A DNA stretch of 64,000 nt from Paracentrotus lividus (GCA_940671915.1 CALNVZ010003432.1:9021342-9085341), one strand, 5' to 3'. Shown: positions 49,001-61,679, counted from the stretch's first letter. A program made the numbers and translations. The notes: generated by a model not told the origin, from the letters alone.

Positions 49001-52000
49001 CACACACCTTACAGTCTGTCTCATATCTACTGACTTTGGATCTGAAGTGCGTATGTTTTGGATGTGTGTTGTTTTATTTTGGATGCAAAGTGATGATTCG
49101 TAAGCTAGTCAGGTAGTAGATACATGCATGTAGGATTAGAAGTTAAAGTTTAAGGATGCACTGAATGATTTATTGGAGGGGGGGAACAATTGTATTCAGG
49201 CAGGAGACAGATAAATTAAGAGAGGGTCACATAAATAGAAAAACAGCAAAGGCAGCTGTTTTTTTTTTTTTTTTAATATATTTATTGAGAAATGAAGAGG
49301 GAATGCAAAAAGATGTGAAATAGAATGAGAAAATACAGAATAAAATGAAAAGAAAGGAGATGAAGGAGAAAAATTATGTAGAGGAAATTATAAGAGATAA
49401 TATAAAAAGGAGGGAGGTATATGGGATAATGGCACCAAACCTGAAAATTGGAGATAATAGATAAAAAACAAACAATTGCAGATTAGAAAGAACCTAAAGG
49501 AAAGAAACAAAGAAATACATTTTAAGGAGAGATGAAAGAATTGAAAGAGAAAAATATAGAGAAACTTTTTGAGAATATGTGTTTCAAAAAGCGGTTTGTC
49601 TTCAAGAACGGTCTTATGATGATCGAGTGAGAATTATTTCCATATTATTACCTCAGATTTTGACTGTTTACCGGGTCCACTGGAACTATTCTTTACATCT
49701 GTGCCATTTAGAGGTGGTTTTGGCATGATATTAGCATCCTTCTTACTTGTTGTGGCTGAGCAAGAAAAACAAATCAAATGGCTTTCATAATGACCGAGGG
49801 TTATCTTTATAACCGGTTACTGATATATCCACTATTTTCTCTGGAAATAATAAAAACTTTTTTTTACATGAGGTTGTCACTAACCAAAAAACATTAGAAG
49901 GTCTTACAACTTGCATACACACAAAAGTCTTCCAATAACATAGTTATGACCATAATACATTGGTAACTGAGACAATGTTTTTATTACTGAAAAAAAAAAG
50001 TTGAGGTTTTCAATAATACTTGAATCTATTTTTGAAAAAAACAGACAAATAAATAATTCATTTTAGTTTATTGTTGTATTAGTGCTCATAAGCACTTCTT
50101 GTCATAAAAAAGACAGGTAATTTATTTCAAATTTTCTTTTCATATTGACAAATATGATATGATAAATGAAAGCTTACCAGATTTAGGTTTCTGTTTATTG
50201 GGCTGTGAAACGTTTTTCAGTCTGATGCCGTCAACTGCTGGTCCTGGCATAAGATTATTTGCAAAGTTAGTCATCACTGTGGGGGAAAATATAACAACAA
50301 CAATAATTATTTCGTAAAGTATTTTTGTCTGATATGAAATTACATGTACCTGGCTTTTACCAACTTGCCCTGATACAAAATTCTAGTAGTCAAAGATTTT
50401 CTCACTTTTAAAATCAAGGACATATTTGCACATTACTCAAGTATGACAAGTATTGCCAAGTGAAGTGGTACAGAATTCAAACCCATAACTTATGATCCAC
50501 AGACCCTTGGAAATTGAGAAATTTTGCATAAAATTTGTTCAACTTTACCTGGACAATACCAAGCTCTTATTGCTCTTTAAAACCAATTGACCACAGTGCT
50601 TTGATTTTTTTAAAAGTTAATTGTTGTAAAATAGATTTCCAATTGATGTCATTTTATATTTTGTTTCTATTGAGAATGATAAGCATCAACATCAACCATG
50701 ATAAAAAAACAAAATCTTTGCCCAAGTTTAACTCGCAAAAGTCATACAATCACCTAATTTGAAGTTCAAGTGATCATTTCTTTATATTCTATTGTTTTAA
50801 CCCACCGTAAGTGTTTTTATTCATAACATTCAAATACAGCAAGGTTGATTATATGTCGCTTAAAATTGAATCCCTTTCTAGAATATCAACAAAAAGAAAG
50901 GGTAGGACTTTTCTCATTGCCAGAGTTATCATAATGAAAATAATCATTGTACAGTGGAAACTCATTATAACGACATCTGATACAACGAGGTAATTTTGCT
51001 GGTCCCAGCTCTTAGTATTCTTTTGGGGTTTTCTTTACCCTGATATAACGATATTCCTGAAATAACAAGGTAACTTCTATGGTCCCAAGGACTTCGTTAT
51101 AACAAGTTACTATACTGTGATTTATCTTTATAAAAAGAAGAGTTCCATGTAAGTTTTGCAAGAGTCATCAGCAGTCTGACAAACTTACTAGGTGCAGGGC
51201 CTTGGCAGTTCTGTTGAGGTATCGCAGGGCAAAGGATTCGCTGACCATCAGGCATAACGAGGACCATCTGATTGAATGGCATCTGCTGGCTAACGTCTCC
51301 GTAGTATGGGTTGGGTTGATGTTTGCGACGACGTCTCTGACGTTTCTGTGGCCGCGGCTGGTATACCCAATCTGCCAAAGATATGAAGACAAATATATTT
51401 TCAATTTGATGAGAAATACAGGTATTATCTTTACATGAAAGTTAAATCAGGGCTGCCATCTGTCACAAGATCATTTGAGCAAATATCTAAAATGCTGAAA
51501 ATTGGGATTTTATGAGAAAATTGGTATTTTCAAATACATAGAAAGAAAAAGCCCTCAGTATTCTCCTCAAACTAGAAATAATCTCATCATCATTTGTATA
51601 TTTTGTTCCATATATTACTATGAACCGTGAAATGCACACTGTACCACACATACATTTCAATAAAATCGCTCGTCCATGGTTGAGGAACCTCCTTGCCCGT
51701 GAGTTGCACAGCACAAGAGTGAGAGGCCAAGGCAGACATGTGGAGTGTATGCCTTGGTCGAATGGCGCGAAAATATAATTTATGAGCGCCCTTCTGGTGT
51801 GGGCGTGTCTCCAAGACTACAGTCATATTTTCCTAATGATAATTCAAAATTATGACATTCGTCTTTCTCCATTTCAAAATTTTTATCAATTAAAGTTACT
51901 TTGATTTCTTCATACATAGTATACTCATGAAATATGAAAGACAAGATACCTAGTGCTCCTCCAATTTTCAATACCCTGTGTTATCTATGATAATTACAAG

Positions 52001-55000
52001 GACACATTAAATGTATGTGGCTCACCTGGATAGTCCTTTCTGTGTTGCAGTTTGAGTTGGATAGCTTCATCAAAGTATTTTTGCTTGACGCTGTAGTCTA
52101 GATCATTCCACATGACACCTAGCTTGACACTGATCTCAGCATTTGTCATCTTGGGTATCTCACTGGCCAGTATGGAGCGCTGCTGACGGGACCAAATCAT
52201 GAATGCATTCATCGGCCGCTTGATCTTTTCTCCCTTGTCATCGAGAGAGGGATCCTTTGTGTCAAGGTTTGGTGGGGATGAAGTGGAAGCGGAAGAGACG
52301 TTGATTGGAGAAATCGATGATGAGGCATTCTCACCTGATACCAATGACTGAGGCTCCTTTTCAACAGACCTCTTTTTCGTGGTGCCCCTTTTCTTGCTTG
52401 CTTTGGACGACTTTGGGAGACGTCCAGATGAATTTACATCTGGTAGATTGTAACTGAACATACCAGGATATGAAACGGTTTGGAATTGGAACGCTTCTTG
52501 GGACAGGAAAATCGGCTGACCTGCTTGTCCAGTACTTCTGACATCTTTCAAGGATGGCGTAGGAACTGTTGAAACACTAGAAATGCACTTACATTGTGCC
52601 TCTGCTTGAAGGCCACTGCTCTTGCTAGTTGATACCAACAACAACTGAGGTGCCTCAGAACCATTTGACACTGGGGTGTTGTGATTTTTCAAGTTAGATT
52701 CAGATGACATTGTTTGTGACACAATCCGGTCAGATGATGCCTTCATAACTGTCATCGTCGGTGTGCTTGGTGAAGGAACTGTTGGCAAGAAATCTGGACT
52801 TGCAGCTTTGAAGAGGGGCATCAATGATATCCCGCCTACTGCTTTTGCCGCCTCAGTAGCTGCAGTCTTTGTCACTGTCAGAGCATTGGTGGTTCCTTTT
52901 TCGTCATTTTGGTCATCCTGAGTAGTCAAAGTAATATTGATCCTCTCGTTAATGAGCTCCCTCACAATACTGCCACTTTCTTTCCCAACAGTCTCTGATG
53001 AAGGCTGGCTAAGTACTGATGACATGGCTGCTACTACTGAATTAGATGCCGCATAATCTTGAATCTTGAAAGAGTCAATAAGCTCATCCTTACTTCCCGA
53101 CGTACGTTTCACTTGACTTATCTTTCCAGCCTTGGTTTTAGAGCAAGAACGTGTAGGACGGTTTGCCAGATGTGATTCAGTACGACCGATTTTCTTCTTC
53201 TGCTTGGAGACCCCATTTCTTGAAAGATTCAATTTATCTCTCATTTTCTTACTCGATGTACCAGTTCCTGGACAACTATCCAACTTTCTTTTGGTCTGAC
53301 GAATATTTGACTTCTTTGTGCCAGATTTAATTGATCTCAAACTGCCATAACTTGCACCATCTGTGCAAGCGCAAAAAGCCTCTGCAGATTTCTTGACCAA
53401 TATCTTCCTTTGCCGTTTGGGAGACTTCTTTTCCACTATCATTAGGCAACATGGACTCTCCGGTACCACCAAAGAAACCTTGGTACGATTTGGTGAAGGT
53501 GATCTCCTTGATTGCTCTGATAAATTTGGGGCACTTTCGACTCTTCTCACTTTGTCTAAAGGTGCAGCAACGAGAGAGGTTGCTGATCGTAGTCGTCTTT
53601 TAACAGGGGTTGGCCGGGACGTTGCTTCTTTGGAATCGCCAAAACCCTCTTCAGGAGATGACATCCATATTGCTTCCCTATTAACCCTGCTGGAGAAGGA
53701 AAACAAGTAAAGGAAGGTATAATTAAGACAACTAACCAATTTAAGGAAATAATTAATTTGTACACTTGCTGAGAACACAAATACACAGATGCAAATTTGG
53801 TTTCTTCATTCCCTACCACCAACAAGTTACAAATAAGCCAATTTGCACATGAGCAGATGAAAGTCAATTTCTGGAATAACAGTTTTTAAGTCACTAAAAA
53901 TGATTATTCTAAAATATGCTTGTTATCCAATTTAAAGAAGAACAATAAAGTCTTTATCTTGTTCGGTATTTGGCATTAGGTCAAATGATGGCCAATTAGT
54001 TAAAAGCAGACAAAGCAATAGAAGCCTTCAAAATTGTTAATAAATGCAGCCTACAATTCTTGTCACCCTATCTATTTGGCAGTTCCTTTCTATCCAAATG
54101 AAAAAGAGAAAGGTCATTTGAGAAAAGTTGCTCAAGAGATACTATGAAATGGCATATTGAACAATAGAGTGAATCACAGATGTAAGTTTTTCAACATTAG
54201 TACCTAACTCTTCTTGAACATATTCAAATGGGTTACACTTTATTATAAAAGCTTGGAACCTCTAGTCTGAGAAAAGCACAAAACCCAAATATCAATTGAG
54301 ATGAAGGGTTACTTTTTATATTAACTTATGCTAAGATATTTGATAATATATAGACCCCAAATCCAATAGCCTGTTTTCAAGAAATCATAATTATACTCAT
54401 ACACAACAAAACAAACAAAATTCTACATTTTCATCTACTGTAGATATATTGACATCCCCCCCCCCCCAAAAAAAAGAAGAAAATTGTTTTTAAAAATTGA
54501 GTGGTAGTTTGTACATGCAGATTTTATATAGTGTTTTTACATCTACTATAGATCGCAAATGTACATATCATCAAAAAAATGATCAAGGTAAACATTCCAT
54601 ACAGCTGGTGTATTTTATGAAAAAAATTAGATGTAGCATTAAATGTCTAGTTGCTTACTACATCTCAAATAGCCAAAATGTACAAGCAGAGAACAAATAT
54701 ATGTCTAAGCTGAAAGGATAAACATTTTGGTACAATTTATATTATTACAAAATACACACGTATATATACAGAAGGAACAAAAATAACTGACAAAGAGGAA
54801 ATTGATTTCTGAGGCAGTATCTAAAACGGTTCTTTAATTAAAATAGATGGAATAAAAATAATCATAAAAATTTCAAAATCGGCAACACAAAGAAATCACT
54901 ATTTTTGTGCGCAAAATGGCCAATGTTTCGATAAATTTGGTAATTTTTTAATAAGAGTCATATTTTGAAGATTTTATTTGGTTTTGTTTTTTTAAATTGC

Positions 55001-56262
55001 AAGAGTAAAATACAATTTTGTGCCAATTTGGAGATCAAAAGTGATCAGTTTAGACCTTACTGTCATGCACCTAAGCTTTGGGTATTTTTTATTCTTTAAC
55101 TCCATACATTTACCTTTCAAAGAGACAGAAACCCAGTGTGTGTGTGTGTCTGTTATTTTTTTTTCATAGTGTATCAACATCTACTGTAGATTGATAAAGA
55201 TATTTAACTACCAAACAGTAACATTTGGCGCTCCCTATTAAGTTTAAGAACAATTTGGCCCCCCTAAGTTTAAGGTCAATTTGACACCCCTGTAAATTTA
55301 AGATCGAACTGGCACCCTTTTAGTTTCAGGTCAATTTGGCACCCCCTACGTTTACAATGAATTTTGCGCCCCTTGGGTTCAAGGCCAATTTTGCGCCCCT
55401 CTAAATTCTATATCGAATTGGCGCCCCTAAGTCATCAATTTGGCACCCCATATTTTAAGGTAATTTGGCGCCCCTAGATCTAAATTTAAGATCAAATAGG
55501 TGCACCTATGTTTTAGGCCAATTTGGCACCCACTTAGTTCAAGGTCAATTTTGGGCTGTGTAAATTTTAGATGGAATTGGCGCCCCTGTCTTTTATAATT
55601 TGGCGCCCCCTAACGTTAAGTTTAAGATCAATTTGCCCCCCCTCCCCCCACAAAAAAAAAAAAAAAGTTTCACATCAATGGAAGTGCAAGGTCGATTTGG
55701 CACCCCTCTCTTTTTCTCCTTTCTCGCCCCTTTTTTCTCAGTTTTGTCTCTTCTTTCCTTTTTTTCTTTCCCTTTTCTTTCTCCCTTTTTTTCTCATCTT
55801 TTCGGTGCCCCCTTCGCCGATGGGCCACGGACCCCGAGGCAGATACGTGTAGACCTCTAGAGGATCTATGCATAATTACCCAAATTGTGCTTTTTGCCTT
55901 CCTCTGCTGCATCTGGCTCTGGGTACGCCACTGGGTACTCTGGCTCTGCCTTTGTTGCCCTCGTGTGAACCTGGCCCTTTTTGTGGTGATTGTCCCACTT
56001 GTGTCCTGGAGCTTGATCTCAAGGAGCGGAGATTATCACCTGTCTTTTGAGGAGATGTAAGTCGACTGTTCCTCCTAGTCAAACTCTGTTTCCTGGTGAC
56101 GACAATGTCCTGTCCAGCGGCATTCATCCTCTCTGATGCAAGCTCTGTTTCTGGGAATTGATCCTGCCCTTGTTTGTCTTGTTGCACTGTCTCTCCTTCC
56201 CTTACTCTCCTTAATATTTTGGACTTCAGGGATTCACTCGTCGAAATGGAAACGATGTTCAT
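46047..56262 (-). CDS. SOX30: SoxH / SOX30-type HMG-box transcription factor, nine exons
   Basis: SOX30 (group H Sox) is a nuclear HMG-box factor with a germline role in vertebrates. Coding exons in transcript order: 56262-55880, 53689-52026, 51371-51189, 50276-50178, 49755-49652, 48744-48657, 48265-48165, 47720-47601, 47372-46047; phases agree, 4068 bases, 1355 aa. The HMG box is about residues 617-682 (RPMNAFMIW, NAEISVKLGVMWN, KQKYFDEA). The next exon gives WVYQPRPQKRQRRR, the hallmark extension of SOX30. The long N-terminus is Lys/Arg/Ser-rich. Exons 3-8 carry a duplicated module array. The C-terminal exon is Pro/Gln/Ser-rich and ends in an acidic SGVEISEDEAEETENL tail. The exon 1 end (TTTGG|GTAATT) was chosen because it alone gives the phase needed at 53689. 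If exon 1 were wrong, the first in-frame Met is at 53664. Confidence 0.88.
47853..48125. mobile_element. GGATCC-family-like repeat in a SoxH intron
   Basis: The left end AGGCAGATCCAGTATTTCAT and right end CACCTGCATCCACCACTG are loosely inverted, with G and C runs just inside, as in the elements at 5765 and 15318. It lies between exons B3 and A3. Confidence 0.45.
50951..51118. mobile_element. MITE with ACAGTGGAAAC ends
   Basis: The left end ACAGTGGAAACTCATTATAA and right end ...CGTTATAACAAGTTACTATACTGT are inverted. Internal ATAACGA, ATAACAAGGTAA and GGTCCCA words repeat. The ends resemble pogo/Tigger-type elements, but this is a tentative match. It lies between SoxH exons A1 and B1. Confidence 0.6.
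55228..55640. repeat. Minisatellite of AATTTGGCGCCCCTAAGTTT-type units
   Basis: About a dozen imperfect units of 30-40 bases share TTTGGCGCCCC or TTTGGCACCCC followed by (A)AGTTTAAGGTCAA. It lies in SoxH intron 1. Unit edges are ragged, and G-to-A changes at CpG positions are frequent. Confidence 0.8.
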
Positions 56263-56896
56263 TTTACCACACGACGCCTCAATAAGATAATTAACTTGTC
56301 CTGAAAAGCTAAGATCTTAGCTAAATCAGCTAGACACCCGGTAAATCAAAATAGTCGGCCTGGCAAGCTCAGTCAAGTCGATTCATGCAGTCAGTTCATA
56401 ATTCTGCAGAGCTAGAGCAGCTCAGCTAGCTCAGCTCATATGCAGCAGTGAATTGAAATGAAGTAAAAATGTGCCTCGCGCCTACAAACTGTAAGCGCGC
56501 AGCATGCAATGAACAATGCTAAAGTGATGGCAACAATGCAATGCGCTTATATTACGCTTATTACATTGTTAATAGAATGCGCGCATGATGTTGATAAACA
56601 AACATTTTTAGAGCGCACATTGTACGCTTGAGCGCAACAATGGAATATTCGCGTCATTTTGCAAGGTACGCGCATACCAAACTGACCTATATTTTGTATG
56701 ACCCTATTTCTGTCTAGTCTAAATGACTAAGTAGGTCAAACATCTCCAGGGTTGAGTTACGTCTTTGAACCTGACCTACATATGTCTATCGGCCCTTTGC
56801 AGAATAAAAATAGGCAGACATGTCATGAAAAGAAGTTTGAAATCCAATTAAGCGCTTTAATAGTATCCATTTTGTAGCATTTTAGCAAAACATATA

Positions 56897-57075
56897 GGGT
56901 GGTATTCTCGAAGCGTGACTAAAGTTAGTAGGCCCACTAAATACGTATTTAGTTACCCTTGTTATTCACAAAGGGTAACTAACTCAAGTTGAGATAGTGG
57001 GGGTGATTAGATACATCATCAGCTCACTAACTTTAGTAGGGGTACTAAGTTAGTTACCTTTCGTGAATACCACCC
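56897..57075. mobile_element. 179-base MITE with GGGTGGTATTC ends
   Basis: It starts GGGTGGTATTCTCGAA and ends TTTCGTGAATACCACCC, an inverted pair. Subterminal ACTAAAGTTAGTAGG pairs with ACTAACTTTAGTAGG-type sequence. Flanking ATA on both sides could be a target duplication. Confidence 0.7.
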
Positions 57076-57657
57076 ATAGTCACTTCCCTAACCTAGTTTT
57101 ACAATAGAAGTCTGTGGAACTGCAAACAAGACAACACCATTATATTATCCTACTAAAGTCTGATTGTAGCCTAGTCAAAGAATATAATCCTGGTTATAAT
57201 TTTATACCATTCAAATAAAATTTGTTTTTTAACCATCACTCAGCAGCTCGATTGTTTTATGATTTTTTTTAATTTTTTAAATTTTTCTTTATTTATTTAT
57301 TTTTATTTTTTAATTCTTAGATGGTTTTATTTTAACATGTAACTGGTATCACCTCCAAATAAAATTTAGATATGTCTTGGAGATATAAATTGCATATAAA
57401 TTTATTCAACAGATGATAGATTCAGGGGATGTTTCACTGAGAAATCTTGATACATTTCTAACTTTAAAATCGATTTGATGAAACACCAGGCGCGGATCCA
57501 GAGACGAACTTTTACGGGGGGGGGGGGGGGCAAAAAAAGTATATCAATCAATGCATCATTTTTTTCATGTCCCTCTGGCGGAGCGAAGTGGGTAAGGGGA
57601 AAGGAGGAGAGGGGGGGGGTAGGTGTTAATTTTTCGGCCTTCGGTGGTCAAAGGTCA

Positions 57658-58650
57658 CATAGGGTAGAGTGTAGGAATACCGGACAGTAGGGATATCAGA
57701 CGGTCACCACATGTCCAGCCCTAGCTGCCACATAAGATCAACTGAGTTGAAATACCGGCATCTATTGTCAGGGGTGTCTGTCTGGGAAGGTTGAATGCTG
57801 TATTCGACAACAACAAGTGAGAAATCTCCGAGAAAACTACCACAATCTGTCAAGGTAGGAAAATTTGCAGCCTGAAAAATGGCCTGATGTAAAAATTGAC
57901 ATTTTAGAGAATGTGATGGTATAAAAATAGAATTGGGGCATGACCTCTAATTCATGCATTATGGACATGTGTGGAGGGTGGGCCAAACGTGTATGGAGTG
58001 TTTGCACTGTACAAAGCCTGTGTATTGGGGTGACAGTGTGTTGAAAAGTGCTAAGCCAGTCATTTTTTTTGTGCAGGGAATACCGGACACCACATGGACG
58101 GTTGTTTGTTTTACTTCCGGGTTGAGTTGCTAAGCATGTAGATCAAATAGTAAGTTGCATATATAATGTGTAATATTTATTTATTAAATTGTTTGACAAT
58201 TTTGAAATGTCTATTTCTCTTTATTATTATTGTGATATGTCATGATCTACATGAGATATAAAGTTATTCTGAGTGTTTTGAAATTTTGTAGTAAAATGCA
58301 TATAATCTTCTAAAAATGAATAATGTTATAAAAAATCAATAAAAACATGTTAAGTTGATGGTTTACATTCAAATCAGTGCTTCCAGACAGATATTTATAC
58401 AAAAAAAAGGGTAAAAACATACTGTCCGGTATTTCCTACACTGTAGGGAATGCCGAACAATTTACGATGACGTCATTATTTGCATATAACTGCCTCAACA
58501 AATATATGATTACCTCAATTTTTTTTTGAAAATAAAGTTGAATGATGTAGCTAAGCAATGAGAATCTTTTTCTTTCGTGATTTTATTGTTTTCATGTGCT
58601 AATTAAGCAAATGAGCTTAAGTGGCCGGTATTCCCTACATCTACCCTATG
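57658..58650. mobile_element. About 1 kb element with CATAGGGTAGA...ATACCGG ends
   Basis: The left end CATAGGGTAGAGTGTAGGAA (then TACCGGAC) and right end GGCCGGTATTCCCTACATCT (then ACCCTATG) are inverted repeats. The word GTAGGGAATACCGGACA, or its complement, recurs inside near 58075, 58432 and 58445. No transposase frame is evident. Confidence 0.6.
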
Positions 58651-59692
58651 GGTGTCCAGACGGGTTGGGTGTCCGGACACTCAATTTTAACCAACCGTCT
58701 TGAAAAGGTTTCAAGCAATGTTTTTGTAGTGTAATGGTAGAAAATATTGTGGAGAACAGAATATTGCAGATTAAGCAGTATTTAATCTACATATTTCGCT
58801 TCATCCCCAGCAAAATAAATAAAAAAAAAAAAAAAAAAAAACCACACGCTTCATTTTTTATAAGAGTCCGGATACCCAACCCCCATATACCTATAGGGGT
58901 AGGGTGCGGTCGCTCAATCCGTCCGGAATAAATTGAAAAGCAAGAAAAAAATATAAAAAATCCAACCTTGGCGCATGCACGCAAAAAAAAAGTCCATGTA
59001 CCAAAAGGATGCACTTTTTTTCCCCCCCTTTAAAGCCAATACGAACTAACAGCCTTGTAGTTAGTAGTTAGGAATAAGATTTAGTAGTTAGGAATAATAA
59101 GATTTAGAAGCACTCTTGCCAAAGTCAGACCCCGCCCCCCTCGCGGGGCGCCGGGGGCCAGCTGAATTTGTTTTTGTGAGTGAATGCGAGATGGTCTATT
59201 TATATCACAAATGACGTCATGTCAAAATTGCGTAATATCTCGATCTACACCGGTTTCGCTGTTTATGTGATATTGCTTTGAAATCTCGATAATTACATTA
59301 GTTCATCAAACAGTTTGTAAATGCAGATATCTATAACGAATGTGAGTATTTCTGGGTAAATATTTCTTAACTGGATGAGATAATTAATTCACAAATCACC
59401 ATTATTCTCGTGATCTTTGCCTTGGCTTCTATCCACGGAGTCACCCCGGAGCTCACCGGCCGGGCGGGTAGGCCTACTGCTCACGATCACGGCGTGTACC
59501 TATACACCTGGCTGTAGCTAGCGACATTGCATAGCTGTGCATCATCTGTGGTGATCACACGCCATTTGATTCGAGCAGTTTGATATTAATGACCTCTTAG
59601 AAGCCTTAGAAGTAAAAAGATGATTCATACTTGTACTTAAGCATGCAGTCACTTGACATTAATAGAAAATTTCATCTGAAACACTCATTGCT

Positions 59693-59721
59693 ACGAGGTC
59701 GATACGTAGTATCGACCTCGT
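59693..59721. repeat. Perfect 13-base-arm palindrome
   Basis: ACGAGGTCGATAC, then GTA, then GTATCGACCTCGT. The function is unknown; it could be an insertion scar. Confidence 0.7.
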
Positions 59722-61225
59722 TAACCAAGTCCTTCATATTCGGTTGATATTTTTATGAACCACTTTTCCCACTGATTTTATGGCAAGTGCATCCATAAAG
59801 GATGTAAAAATGTTCTACAGTGCTTCCACAGTCCATAATAAAGTAAGCTAGGCCTAGGCCCTTGGAAAAAAAAAAAAACACTAAAAAGGAGAAAAAAACT
59901 CACCACTCGTCAGGCAGCCTAGCTCACTCCAGAGCGCCGTCATTCACTATGATTAGGATGCAGTAGCTGCGTGTGGCAATTGCTTTATTGTTAAAAGAGT
60001 CGTCCCAGATCAACTCAGCCAATACCAAGAGTCGGCATCGCCACAGAGGCAAGTTCTAGTTACATTGCTCGATAGTGTGCAGCTAGCTACGTGCTAGCGA
60101 TTGGGCTATAACTTTCTCATCGGACCTTTACCGAATCAATAATTTGGTATAGGTAGAGTTGAATCAAGCTTCCTGTCCATAGCCGAGATAAAGTAAACGT
60201 TGTTTGGACATTAGTCTTTTTCAGCCGTTACATGTTTAATAAGAGCGGGAAGCAAATGCACTTGATTTTGTTTGAGAATCTACTTTGGTTTCAGTTAACG
60301 TTTAGCTTCTCTGTGTTAGTATGTTGCTAATTACATTTATGTTTGTTTCAGTTCGTTTCATATTTAATAACGAAATTCGATATATAGGCTTGAAATAAAT
60401 ATATTAGCTTGAACAAAGACTAATTCCCAATTGAGATATCGCTGCATGATAATCATAGAAGGTTCTTAGCGATCTCAGCAATTGAAAACTACTCTCGAAG
60501 TAGTACTTTGACCTTAACTTATATTTTGAACGAGCCAAGGCAGATTATCTGCCCAGATTGTGTTTTCGCCATCTACGTTCATTTGAAAATAGTTGAATTT
60601 GTTTACCGAAACGTGTGTGTCGTCTCTTGCAAATTTACACAAACATTCAAAAGTGATTCAAAACAGAAGTTTTAGGACTAAACAGGCGAAACGGAAGTTA
60701 ATAAAGACCTTGGATATCCAAGAAATCATCCATCAAGAAAACGGTACGTAAAAAACTGTATTTTTTACAAGAATTATAAATTTTAAAACGAAGTCTTCGG
60801 ATTTCTAATGACAAAATGTTCTTGCCTCGCGGGGCCCGCTAAAGTTGCATGCCTGATCTGAAACAGGTTTTAAAATAACCTTTTTTTTTTAAACTCCAAT
60901 TATTAATTGAGGTCTTTCTTTGCTTTAATATCATGAATATTGACCATGCATAAGTGTAACTTGTAAGTGTCTAAGACTAAAATACCTTGACTTGAGTGGT
61001 GATGTTGTTAATCTATAAGTATAAAGAATATGTTATTGATCTTTCATCCTAATGTAACTTTATGATAGTGTTGTTTATTTTCTTGAAATTGACAAGTAAT
61101 AAGCCTGGAAATAGTGTCATTAAAAATATTAAAAAAATCACAGTTGCCGCATATGATTAAAATTTTAAAAAAGACTTGATAATATCTACATGCTTATTAT
61201 TTTATCTTTCATTTACCATAGAAAA

Positions 61226-61461
61226 ATGAATGAAGAAGTAATAGAGACAAGGCACAATGAAGTGCCGCAGTTTCTTGATTTTCCTGAGGAACTGATTACA
61301 GCCATACTAGACTATCTTCCCGTTGTGGACTTGAATCAAATATGTAGGACCTGCAGACGTCTGAGGGAGGTCTGCAATTGGCTCGTAATCTGGAGAAGAC
61401 TTGGAAGGAGATCATATGTAAACTTTGACCATTTATCGGGCAGTGAATTTAATAGAAATAG
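61226..61461 (+). CDS. F-box protein, first coding exon (partial)
   Basis: After an acceptor (TTTACCATAG) and four A bases, the ATG at 61226 opens a 78-codon frame ending in phase 2 at GTCAGT. Residues about 15-55 form an F-box: FPEELITAILDYLPVVDLNQ, then ICRTCRRLREVC and VIWRRLG, the usual LP-x-E...L-x2-L...L-x2-C-x2-V...W-x3 pattern. F-box proteins bind SKP1 and recruit substrates to SCF ubiquitin ligases; the partner domain that would define the substrate lies in later exons. I could not place those securely. A possible non-coding first exon ends at 60743. Which F-box subfamily it is cannot be said. Confidence 0.7.
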
Positions 61462-61679
61462 GTCAGTAATGTTCCAGTTTTATTCCAAAGTTGATTGGGA
61501 ATTTTCAATGAATCTCATTTGTTTGATTTTATAGGTTTTATTTTTTCTCCCCCGGCCCCCCCTCCCTCTAAGAGACTAAGATATGTGTAAAATCCAAATT
61601 TACAGTTATCAATCATTCCAACTGATAAGTTACATTTATAAATACCATTTTTTCTTCCCCTACTGTACTGTCTTAGCTA

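Larger units (their letters stand above)
47601..51371 (-). repeat. Tandemly duplicated A and B exon modules in the SoxH gene
   Basis: Module A: MVLVMPDGQRILCPAIPQQN in exon 51371-51189, MVVLMPDGTSHQVLMCPVTS in 48744-48657, VVLVTPDGKQVLCPVIQ in 47720-47601. Module B: MMTNFANNLMPGPAVDGIRL in 50276-50178, NIMPKPPLNGTDVKNSSSGP in 49755-49652, MMTNITSTVSSGPQVDTKAV in 48265-48165, and GPSTDVNEKKSANQPREQSK as the second half of 47720-47601. Order: A1 B1 B2 A2 B3 A3/B4. Exon phases are 1-1 for B1, 1-0 for B2 and B3 and 0-1 for A2, so duplicated B-A pairs keep the reading frame. These modules are not part of the known SOX30 layout as I recall it. Confidence 0.8.
56263..61225. other. Repeat-rich intergenic region between the SoxH and F-box genes
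   Basis: The two flanking genes diverge here. 56300-56660 next to the SoxH start is enriched in GCGC words and is the likely SoxH promoter. About 60600-60743 ends in AAAACG|GTACGT and may be a non-coding first exon of the F-box gene. Between are a 179-base MITE, an ACCGG-motif element of about 1 kb, GGATCC-family fragments (57489-57640, 58850-59000) and a short duplication (TAGTAGTTAGGAATAAGATT twice near 59065-59105). No coding exon was recognised. Confidence 0.5.

Noticed and set aside
51994..52025. Read-through of the HMG exon to a stop giving a 594-residue protein
   Set aside because: A good donor (CCAG|GTGAGC) precedes it, and the next exon supplies the expected WVYQPRP extension; the extra residues are intron.
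56040..56262. Alternative end of SoxH exon 1 at AAGACAG|GTGATA
   Set aside because: It leaves phase 1, but the acceptor at 53689 needs phase 2. The donor at 55880 fits and makes the full frame a multiple of three.
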